From positions 1 through 37,231 of the forward strand of contig MFKT01000010.1 in assembly GCA_001781125.1 (NCBI GenBank): a stretch of 37,231 nt of DNA, written 5' to 3'. This document shows positions 27,401 to 33,224 of the stretch, piece by piece. The notes beneath the pieces were generated by a model that did not search any database, was not told where the DNA came from, and worked only from the letters and a program-made list of their open reading frames with translations. The stretch's first letter is position 1. Each line of letters starts with the position of its first letter. This DNA is from Candidatus Kaiserbacteria bacterium RIFCSPHIGHO2_01_FULL_53_29 (GTDB taxonomy: Bacteria; Patescibacteriota; Minisyncoccia; Phycocordibacterales; UBA2100). Both the position numbers and the translations under genes were made by a program.

Positions 27401-30400
27401 GCGCCGCGAGAGCCTCTGACCGCTGTGTTACTGCTGTTAACCCATCTTGCAGTTGTTTGATCTCTGCCGCCGATACCGGCTCCGCAGCCTTAGGCACCAC
27501 GACCGCCTCAACGCTAGGATTATCGACGGCACTTTGGAATGCTTTTACATTGTCATCGACTTGGGAGATACGCTTGTCGAGTTTACTCAACGTCTGGTTT
27601 ATCGCCGTTTCACTTTCTCCGGCGACGCGCAGCTCTCCTGCCTGAGTCGTTCGCAGTGCGGTGAGATCGTCCAATGTGCGCTGCGCGGTCGCAACCCTCG
27701 ATTCCACTGTAGAGAGCGGGGGCGCGACGGCTTCTGGCGATCTCAGCGGAACGACGTTCTCGCCACTACCGCGCGCGCCGATGGAACTTTGCGCCTGTGC
27801 CTCCGCTTCTGCCGTCAATCCGCCGGGACGAAGCGGCGTCACTTCAGCAGCAGCCGACTCCCCGGCAGCCGGGCCGCTGCCTCCGACGGGCCGCGCAGAC
27901 TCGACGGTCGCGACACGTGCGCTTGCTTCTGCGCCTGCAGATGTCGAGACAGCTGCCGCCTCTGAGCCTTCGGTGAATGGCGCGACGCGCACGATCCTTC
28001 CTGCAACACTTTCAGCCAATGCTCCTTCCGAAGCAGAAAGTGCTCGCGCCGCGATCACCCCGCCTTCGCTCGCAGTGAACCGCGTCACCGCACTCTCTGC
28101 GCCGAGCCCTAAGATTGCATCCACGGCCCGCGGAGCAGCGCTTTCCAAAAGCGAGGCGGCGGAGCGTATGGGGGCAGTCGCGAGCACACCTACAATAAGC
28201 GCATCATTTGCGACGGCGAGCCGCGAGGCCGTGACAACGTCCTTGGCGCACGAATCGCAAAAGGTGCCAAGATACGAGGTCTGCTCATTATTACCCATCG
28301 CGGTATCGATATTCCGTGCTACCCCGTACACGAGCCCCTCGCCAAGACCGAATACCGCGCCCGTAACATCGCCACGGAGAAGTGCGCTTCCGATGCCTTT
28401 CCAGTCCGTGCTGTTCTGCGCGAGTGAATGCACCGTCGCTTCCAGCGTTCCTCCCCGCACGAGTTGTTCCTGCGTCAGGCCGACGGCGTTGAGTTTTTGG
28501 AACAGTTGCGGATCGCCGGCGAGGAATGCATCAGTCGCTGCCTGGATCTGCTCGTTCTGTACTGCGTAATGCGCGAATGGGTCCCGCGAGCCTCTGGGGA
28601 CAGAGAACGCAGGGCTCGCTGGGTCTTGCAGCACTGCCAGAGACTGCTCACGCTGCGCAATAAGACCCTCGTTGCGCGCATATTGCGTTTGCGCGGCGAG
28701 GTATGCTTGGACCGTTTTGTCCGCTTGCGTTTGGTCGCCGAAGACGGTCACAAGTTGCATCGATTTGTGGTCGGCGCTCACCGACGAAGTCAGAGGGGTG
28801 TTTGGATCCTTGAGAGAAAAATCGGTTGGAAGATAATAGGCGCGCACGCCATACTGTTCCCCGGCAGCTTTGGAGATCTCCACCATCTCCTTCCCCGCGT
28901 CCTGAAGCTGCGCAGAATATTGCTTGTTGAGATCTTGAAGTCCCGTTTCTTTGACCACGATGTCGTTTGCCGCTATATCCAAATGAGCTGCCCGCGTCTG
29001 CAGCCCGGACGCGCGCGTATTGATGCTACCGGCCTGTGTCGAAAGCTCCGCCTGTGTCGAGCGCAATGCTGCGGCATTCTGATCGAGTCGCGCAATTTGA
29101 GCGGCCGAGCAGGAGCCCTGATTACACGCATTGACGGCCGCATTGTTCGCAGCGACTTTCGACGCAAGCACCGCTTTGTCCGTATCGAATTTTGCTCCAT
29201 CAGCCTTGAGCGTCTCGTTGTCCGTCTGGAATGCCTGCAATCCCTTGTTGAAATCCATTTTTGACTGCGCGATCTCTGCTTTCGCGGCATCTATATTGTC
29301 GGCAGTGGGGTTATTTCCGATACCCGTTTGAGTTGAGAACTCTTTCGTTTCACTGAAGAACGCTACCGCGTCGGTTTTAGCCAGCGGTCCTGAAGCGGGG
29401 GCGGGTTCGGGTTCCTGATTCGCTGGCTCTGCGGACGCCGGTTCGGGCTGCGGCTCTTGGGTTTGCGCTTGCGAACTGTCGGTTCCAAGATCGGCTTGCT
29501 GTGACGCCACGGCGTCCGGCGCTGGCCCTTCGGTGATCTTCCACCCATCGAGAGGAGTCTGGTCAACGAGCTCATTCCAATACGGCCTGAAACCCGTCTC
29601 GGCAACATTTTGAGCCCATGTCTTAACGCTATCTGCTGCAGCACGACCCGCATCAAGAACAGCCGTCCCCGCGTCGGCAACGACACTCCCTACACCCCTC
29701 CCCACATCAGCAGCGAGAACTTTTGTGCCGCTTAACACATCTGCGGTAAGATTTTTCGTAGTATCCCACGCACTTTGAAAAAAGCCTTTTGGTTCAGGTG
29801 TTTGATTGGGTCCGAATCCGGTCGAGGGCGCATTGGCGGGGGGTGTTGATTCGTACGCAGGCCACTCTGAAGCGGGGCCTGCACCCGCTCCGATGCCAGG
29901 TGGTTGGAGTTGTATCGCGTCGCCAAGGTCGGAGTAGTAGATCCCCCACCGTTGCGGCGTTGTTTGCGATGGATCGCCAGATTGTTGTACGGATCCGGAT
30001 TGGCCTTCCGATTGTAGTTGCCGGAAAAGGTCTTGGACCCGCGCCGCGGAATTTCCTTCTGTTGGCGGTGCGCCAAATTCGCCCGGCGAAAGCTGAAAGG
30101 TCTCGAAAAGAGATTTGCCGGGAATAGGGAGCGAGGTCCCCGGTTTAGGAGGTTCTGGTACTCCCCCGCTTGGTGGGGTAAGAGGCTCTGGTACTTCCGA
30201 GGGCGCGGGTTTAGGGGGCTCCTTTTCCGGATTTCCGCTTTCGTCCACCTTCACGTCTGGTTTTTTGATATCTTCCCCCTCGCATGTCTTTTTTACATTG
30301 CCGCATACCTCGATGTCCACGCAACTGCCTTTTGTCGTACAGCCGCTGGTAGTGTCTTGGCACGGCGCGCCGCGCATGCATTTCACTCCCGCTTCATCTT

Positions 30401-30551
30401 TTTTCGCGCCATTGTCGCCCCAATCACATTCGTAGTCGCCTGCACTGCACATCTTGTCCGCTTGCGTGCCGACCGCATACACCGGAGGGGCAAACGAAAG
30501 CAGCGCTATCGCGTAAATAGCAAAAAGCGCCGCAGCTTTGAAAGCGGACAT
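18462..30551 (-). CDS. Giant secreted multidomain protein (~4,029 aa): signal peptide, Cys-rich segment, coiled coils, RlpA-like DPBB, M15-peptidase-like domain, Pro-rich linkers, TM, C-terminal Ig-like domain
   Basis: Uninterrupted ORF; start placed at MSAFKAAALFAIYAIALLSFAPPVYA because the longer start translates through the groEL terminator. Confidence 0.85.
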   Translation of the reverse strand: MSAFKAAALFAIYAIALLSFAPPVYAVGTQADKMCSAGDYECDWGDNGAKKDEAGVKCMRGAPCQDTTSGCTTKGSCVDIEVCGNVKKTCEGEDIKKPDVKVDESGNPEKEPPKPAPSEVPEPLTPPSGGVPEPPKPGTSLPIPGKSLFETFQLSPGEFGAPPTEGNSAARVQDLFRQLQSEGQSGSVQQSGDPSQTTPQRWGIYYSDLGDAIQLQPPGIGAGAGPASEWPAYESTPPANAPSTGFGPNQTPEPKGFFQSAWDTTKNLTADVLSGTKVLAADVGRGVGSVVADAGTAVLDAGRAAADSVKTWAQNVAETGFRPYWNELVDQTPLDGWKITEGPAPDAVASQQADLGTDSSQAQTQEPQPEPASAEPANQEPEPAPASGPLAKTDAVAFFSETKEFSTQTGIGNNPTADNIDAAKAEIAQSKMDFNKGLQAFQTDNETLKADGAKFDTDKAVLASKVAANNAAVNACNQGSCSAAQIARLDQNAAALRSTQAELSTQAGSINTRASGLQTRAAHLDIAANDIVVKETGLQDLNKQYSAQLQDAGKEMVEISKAAGEQYGVRAYYLPTDFSLKDPNTPLTSSVSADHKSMQLVTVFGDQTQADKTVQAYLAAQTQYARNEGLIAQREQSLAVLQDPASPAFSVPRGSRDPFAHYAVQNEQIQAATDAFLAGDPQLFQKLNAVGLTQEQLVRGGTLEATVHSLAQNSTDWKGIGSALLRGDVTGAVFGLGEGLVYGVARNIDTAMGNNEQTSYLGTFCDSCAKDVVTASRLAVANDALIVGVLATAPIRSAASLLESAAPRAVDAILGLGAESAVTRFTASEGGVIAARALSASEGALAESVAGRIVRVAPFTEGSEAAAVSTSAGAEASARVATVESARPVGGSGPAAGESAAAEVTPLRPGGLTAEAEAQAQSSIGARGSGENVVPLRSPEAVAPPLSTVESRVATAQRTLDDLTALRTTQAGELRVAGESETAINQTLSKLDKRISQVDDNVKAFQSAVDNPSVEAVVVPKAAEPVSAAEIKQLQDGLTAVTQRSEALAAQRTNEAGAMHTAGASEAEIKQTLSKLDDQIARASQNAKVYENAIADAKGQPRPNVSGDSSGGPTGPAGGTGRAGAGSAAGDTTNVVSINRTGAGETSGATAKLEGVANDNVVTQTRQLRTANGGTIEITETFHTPAARMEGALRKVEDFNTGAAGRPVAANDNAVGALRPAEAGAATIAGIESGTLGLATERSWLATVAGMFTIAPAAAADASGIEAAEPTELLTVENPTPIAFVPESVPVSVGEPTLASVPSTIPESVSPPSGRALPTLALGEVTPVPAREAPLLLPEITPPQPTANPSLAPATPGVNPEPPRLITLVDYIRDHYGDVAAQRARESLFYSGDPWSGLLSGGGAGGDSQAGSGSSAPQNPWSQPSPPEPRAATVIPLRPLAPTPPDVKITVPKTAPPAPNQTATILPFPTLPKPTAKVQAKLDTLPDSFNFVGGDEIISVAKLPDRRYLVETPKSPPKIVLATELMTVLPTLEKVIDRAVAARAAVEPRFDTAAEQFLLVADRTSAPAEQPRTLIETLMGEFETALKGLRDAITGQTEIPENAKPTVGTIPEGIPVPESAGQPSPASPAPAARPQTSAPAPTFVDRMLWSLGFQPSTFAEEPLPLPEPGVTLSANPIPGIIAGLWRLFSAAPLPPAAPTPAPGTLARSSPAPTAPAQPIPVSPVPPPVLARPASDIIPEEQVEIGMVNDGKLVVGENRRVPFAGGYNVTSVTAGLRNQGIDPLLLHLQLGRDFDPALIQQDMRAKGALILKTLPNGDMGIERVRYRSEAGDSAIGGRVHRQSTILEIPAEAWYRNAELFTTVSTALRAEPDSALKINVAPEVLTTVEHEIPLLNELDPNTRYLADLISSNAKEGTVVPSDKFSDEKSFLEAFGRAVEALYWTDPSSVADLKVTVGIVKLSGGWIQFNPSSPPAPLQAAADFNTNLRLSGGGVPGTSALTPEARASIPAQSTQTNPASYDPAYDAGREEAARMIAAVKSIRSRSVTYATPLPELTPFINDQIAFVKEQLPISAREYPDSKIPAELQIRKQLLSKLEEQVRQISGSGGPTYRESQLFNQQLAQLLSTKKTFRRNSINRDYDGTMYFPDTWFDADSVPQRSSLDILTYSYAEDFPGFVIIQSPSGEMGIGAMNHAMAHGAQPKGLIAGETVVDQRNYDSAGFADHDNVHVVLYAAQYDRMSAEQRAAVPLIYDAFQRRAQSVPDRMRKQSELVYWMSWHEPDTVADDFFRDNDLLIVAVDAASIQRAYDSAKASLPYSARFFEGARDLEALLPAEVTRSRESVQEYLEEAVESYKTLFDAALADVEASKQPFSYLANLRINGGGVPGTSALTPEARASIPAVTPQSQESVNPESQTFALPQAESFIPAPTVAETPAEPVAQSPSPLHTVLPTIAALFAGQPAFIPATAIGIVADIIISTPSEAATVAQERQYLANSKRDLGKIQTGIASRYNLAARDSNNPSDTTASGAILNATEFTVAMLGGAPKYAWGTKIAVKNVETLKDGKKGPNWGKEVIVVVNNTGSQPNRHLDLSPAAARALGITGTARVQFSVIEAPGVQTARYKLNRTDLRAGAVTPAGTLATRVAQATRPGATPVVRNPVEQGLENFFMAAAKSGAKPVEVAQQETVPSEPLTGTGGDQSARREFQVATQDALRAAGVPARFIGKNTGMPITVTFEEMPKNRWDSSQGSFPQYIAETLAAVGDPNAKYLGNGRIQITNGPRQILLDTLVTFNTQLQKEGLVLNYITLARDDVQNKNVAGDQNSDHKIGFAADGNVTVRPCSSGDTACAANARVLNNNQSERHLRILRAAHAAGVQQLNMYGKLPLVAGESLHIGMSPFRNGAPGETLSSGVNTEGVRRMGYGDAQRGQIAKLSPSAARYPGMQEAFDRMLHNPPPLQYTLVYDAIRRQEGAGLKTIVADPAPVGDLVVSSSIVTPEMIPRESIEAPFVLAPVDGLPKLIALAQNIPHALQENIPIPYAVRVIVQPILLEPLEDLPASPTIPVTVVELPDPMIPAITVGTEIAQTLPAEMLDPVVIVTFTPSVASPLPAVPVIMVTRGTLPTLEPVFEPPVLVAVQEETGKKTVVPETTGSLKSLPQTEVTANTPILRPSTPPTPTFPLVILPSAVLPRSPVETPTSEKRPATEGTSPTPETPPLPETPARSVYDAQLSTGHDGTTLADILGGWYASAQQKISPWLNRVAEQIPPVPEPTYQLTPPLPANRSLAPTTLPTEIALRVPDVLELPFSPLLLESSANTPAFLNEVDAGLQAENELDAVHVARQYVEELGRQLTLARLSGVYVSDTQLFLPLVGGSSGLAPVPHDVLVPEAAENTQLELPLSTVPPPASRTGIPGASQLQSPAVQKISDIEPIEKSGLNIATRAGIKDVAEAPLVLAIEDLWDKNIQTTGSSANKKNIREGRGTIEIDYATLSEENKTIGRELGTRSMMQGKEILIIDIPVYQNSTVREVEHYAGLVASEFEKQPLTWGYYTLGELRQGLGLGPDDTSVGVEDFMDSYPYDPTTKRFYWSEELARKANASVAPTAPVEATRAPTLTPVVSDPVRSFNRWTDRRGEIVDVEKNPITGVYEIAPLPMLSAPVPPWMRDQEAQMQRAADTALRDVEAVEQEIEDAFAAVTPAPPIAPLTLPPVAPVIPPITPAVPSVPPIVPPVVPPAGATRTSGVPIIPLVPPRPGGGRGGGGLPPGTPPTTPPTVVPPGPGGPPPAGGGGWRPGWKTVTVGIGAFLFGPSIWNWWNSPTATNPDPTGGKPSGGGQTPPGQPPAGSGPQPPPKDTKTAPPVVVKKDETTQPPPKIERKPAVNDRAGNTNTDPGTTNPSGSGSRAGGANGSTPSASGSSSGGGLGGMLNSLGGMLGQLMNKMFGNQQQVPQLQIPQPLKPVVRLIANPDSVAQGGKARLSWSSVGVTYCGLFGPLGRQIAEGRPDSSTSTPALATTTVFMVNCSAPSGATTSAQTSVRVR

Positions 30552-30566
30552 GTTCCTTAATAATAG

Positions 30567-30598
30567 CAGCGGGGCGGCCTCTTGAGGCCGCCCCGCTG
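30567..30598 (-). terminator. groEL terminator: CAGCGGGGCGGCCT-CTTG-AGGCCGCCCCGCTG
   Basis: Perfect 14-bp stem, 4-nt loop, followed on the minus strand by CTATTATT. Confidence 0.85.
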
Positions 30599-30621
30599 TG
30601 GACGCTTTCTTCATCTACCGC

Positions 30622-32280
30622 TTAGTAATCCTCTCCTCCCATACCCCCTCCCATCCCTCCGCCGCCTGGCGCAGGCTTCTTCTCTTCGGGGATATCGGCC
30701 ACCGCTGCTTCGGTCGTGAGGAGTACCGCCGCGGCAGATGCGGCATTTTCAACACAGCTTCGCGTAACCTTCACCGGATCCAATATACCCGCTTCGTACA
30801 TGTCGACGATAGATGCGTCTTCTGATTCCGCAGAAGCGTTGAACCCGAACGCCGGACCTTTTTTGATTACTTCCTGCAAGACTACCGCCGCATCCTCGCG
30901 TCCGGCATTGCGCGCAATTTGCAACAGTGGCGCCGAAAGCGCGCTCAAAAGGATCCGATATCCGACCGTGTACTCATCGTGCGCCTTCGCGTCTATTCTT
31001 TTCCCAAGCTTCTCGCCGACTTTCGCAAGCGCGGCGCCACCTCCCGGCACGATCCCCTCCGCGATCGCGGCTTTGGTCGCATTGACCGCATCTTCTATCT
31101 TGTCCTTGAGATATTTCATCTCTGTTTCGGTCGCAGCACCAACGCGGATGACCGCAACGCCGCCCGAGAGTTTTGCAACGCGCTCTTCCAATTTCTCTTT
31201 ATCGAATTTCGAGTCGGTATTTTCGATCTGTGTGCGCAGCTGAGACACGCGTTCTTCAATGGCGGACTTCTTGCCCTTACCGCCCACGAGCACGGTCGAA
31301 TCTTTTGTCGCGACCACACGATTCGCACGACCAAGCATATTCAATTCCGCCTTCTCGAGCGCGATGCCAAGATCGTCCGAGATAACCGAGGCACCCACCG
31401 TGATCGCGATATCCGCAAGCATTTCTTTCTTGCGATCGCCATAGCCGGGAGCCTTGACCGCGAGCACGTTGAAGGCGCCGCGGAGTTTATTGACGACAAA
31501 TGTCGCAAGCGCTTCGCCATCCACATCATCGGCGATGATGACGAGTTCCTTCTTGCCGCTCGCTGCCACCTTTTCAAGCAAGGGCAGAATGTCTTTGATC
31601 GTCGAGATCTTTTTGTCGGTGATAAGTATTGCTACATCTTTCGCTTCCGCTTCCATCCGCTCGGCGTTGGTGACCATATAGGCCGAAACGTACCCTTTGT
31701 CGAATTCCATGCCCTCCACAAATTCAGAGCCGATACCGAACGACTGCGACTCCTCCACCGTCACAACACCGTCTTTGCCTACCCTTTCCACGGTGTCAGC
31801 AATGATCTTGCCCAACTCTTCGGATTCTGCGGCGATCGTGGCAACTTGCCGGATGTCGGACTTGCCTTCTACCTTGCGCGCCATTCTTTGGAGTTCTCCC
31901 ACTGCGTCACGCGCTGCCGCCTCGATCCCCCGGCGCACCATCATCGCGTTTGCACCCAAGGCAGTGCGCTTGAGTCCTTCGTGGATAATTGCCTGTGTGA
32001 GAACGACCGCGGTCGTGGTGCCATCCCCCGCCTTGTCATTTGTCTTCGTTGCAACTTCCTTCACGATGCTCGCTCCCATGTTCTCGAATTTGTCCGCAAG
32101 CGTGATCTCTTTGGCGATGGATACGCCGTCGTTGGTTATCGTCGGGCCGCCCCACGATTTGTCGAGCGCCACGTTGCGACCCTTGGGACCCAAGGTGACC
32201 TTCACCGCTGCCGCAACGATGTCGACACCGCGCTTGAGCGCCGAGCGCACTTGTTCATCGAATATTACCTGCTTAGCCAT
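30622..32280 (-). CDS. groL: Chaperonin GroEL
   Basis: MAKQVIFDEQVRSALKRGVD...LGPKGRNVALDKSWGGPTITNDG...AGDGTTTAVVLTQAI...GGGGMGGGMGG tail. Confidence 0.98.
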   Translation of the reverse strand: MAKQVIFDEQVRSALKRGVDIVAAAVKVTLGPKGRNVALDKSWGGPTITNDGVSIAKEITLADKFENMGASIVKEVATKTNDKAGDGTTTAVVLTQAIIHEGLKRTALGANAMMVRRGIEAAARDAVGELQRMARKVEGKSDIRQVATIAAESEELGKIIADTVERVGKDGVVTVEESQSFGIGSEFVEGMEFDKGYVSAYMVTNAERMEAEAKDVAILITDKKISTIKDILPLLEKVAASGKKELVIIADDVDGEALATFVVNKLRGAFNVLAVKAPGYGDRKKEMLADIAITVGASVISDDLGIALEKAELNMLGRANRVVATKDSTVLVGGKGKKSAIEERVSQLRTQIENTDSKFDKEKLEERVAKLSGGVAVIRVGAATETEMKYLKDKIEDAVNATKAAIAEGIVPGGGAALAKVGEKLGKRIDAKAHDEYTVGYRILLSALSAPLLQIARNAGREDAAVVLQEVIKKGPAFGFNASAESEDASIVDMYEAGILDPVKVTRSCVENAASAAAVLLTTEAAVADIPEEKKPAPGGGGMGGGMGGEDY

Positions 32281-32310
32281 ATGATTTTTTGAATTTGCTA
32301 CAAGCTGGAG

Positions 32311-32637
32311 CTATTTAATAATTGCGAGAACGTCTGACTCTTTCACAAGAAAATACTCTTCATCATCTCCGCCCATTTCAACTTCGTTATCCCAACCTGA
32401 ATTGAAAATTACCTTCGCACCGACCTTCACCGTTGTAGGGATCAAATCGCCCTCTTCACCAAACCTGCCCGGACCAACCGCGATTACAGTGCCGATCTTC
32501 GACTTCTCTTTTTTCGCAGTGTCGGGGATGATGATGCCTGATGGAGACTTCTCGTCAGACACATCCTCACGGCGCACGAGAACTCGGTCCGCGAGCGGTT
32601 GGATGTTGTTCTTGGAGCTTTTCATTTCTTTTTTCAT
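32311..32637 (-). CDS. groS: Co-chaperonin GroES
   Basis: IQPLADRVLVRRED, SGIIIPDTAKKEKSKIGTVIAVGPG. Confidence 0.96.
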   Translation of the reverse strand: MKKEMKSSKNNIQPLADRVLVRREDVSDEKSPSGIIIPDTAKKEKSKIGTVIAVGPGRFGEEGDLIPTTVKVGAKVIFNSGWDNEVEMGGDDEEYFLVKESDVLAIIK

Positions 32638-32734
32638 GACATTGAAAAAGTTACCTTGATAAATTCCCTCCTAGGGGGAGTGCAGCATACGCTGCGATGG
32701 GGACAATGTAAATGAAGAATCACTAGGGGGCAAC

Positions 32735-32762
32735 TTGACAGATATGTATTCAGTGATACAAT
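32735..32762 (+). promoter_or_regulatory. Promoter TTGACA - 16 nt - TACAAT upstream of secG
   Basis: Near-consensus sigma70-type hexamers. Confidence 0.65.
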
Positions 32763-32802
32763 GGGTTTGCGTCGTTTCCTATCTGTGCTAACATCTTCTG
32801 CA

Positions 32803-33036
32803 ATGGTTCTCCTCCAGCAAATGCTGCCCTACGTGCAGATAGGCCTTTCGGTCTTACTCATCGTTGCCATTCTCATGCAACGCACAGGAGCTTCGCTGGG
32901 TGGTGCCTTCGGGGCGGATAACTTCTCTTCCGGTTTCCACACCCGTCGTGGATTGGAGAGGACTCTCTTCCACGCGACCATCGCGCTTGGTATACTGTTT
33001 GCGACTTCAGCATTGATCAACCTTTTTATCAGTTAA
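32803..33036 (+). CDS. secG: Preprotein translocase subunit SecG
   Basis: YVQIGLSVLLIVAILMQRTGASLGGAFG...RRGLERTLFHATIALGILFATSALI; start at MVLLQQ since the upstream ATG overlaps the -10. Confidence 0.85.
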   Translation: MVLLQQMLPYVQIGLSVLLIVAILMQRTGASLGGAFGADNFSSGFHTRRGLERTLFHATIALGILFATSALINLFIS

Positions 33037-33107
33037 CGCAGCGCGCCTGAGAGCGTGGCGACTTCGCCTGCCTCACGGGGACTTGCGCGCGGCTTCTGCC
33101 GCAATGG

Positions 33108-33224
33108 ACCCCGTTAGAAATCGCGGGCTTTCAGAAAAAAATACTCCGTGAGTCAGAGATAGAATATGAACAACAGTTCCGACCTCTCTCCCGATAAAAA
33201 CCCGCGCCCTATTTCTAACGGGGT
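33108..33224. repeat. Inverted repeat ACCCCGTTAGAAAT (33108-33121) / ATTTCTAACGGGGT (33211-33224) spanning a start codon
   Basis: Perfect 14-bp arms plus CGCGGG/CCCGCG inside. Confidence 0.7.

Noticed and set aside
30552-30614. First 21 codons of the 4050-aa ORF (MKKASTAGRPQEAAPLLLLRN)
   Set aside because: They translate the groEL terminator hairpin; the signal peptide begins at the next Met
30919-32292. 457-aa plus-strand ORF opposite groEL
   Set aside because: Exactly antisense to a clear groEL; translation looks like reverse-frame coding bias
32638-32760. CIRCE heat-shock operator upstream of groES
   Set aside because: No TTAGCACTC/GAGTGCTAA pair; only the short GAGTGC match
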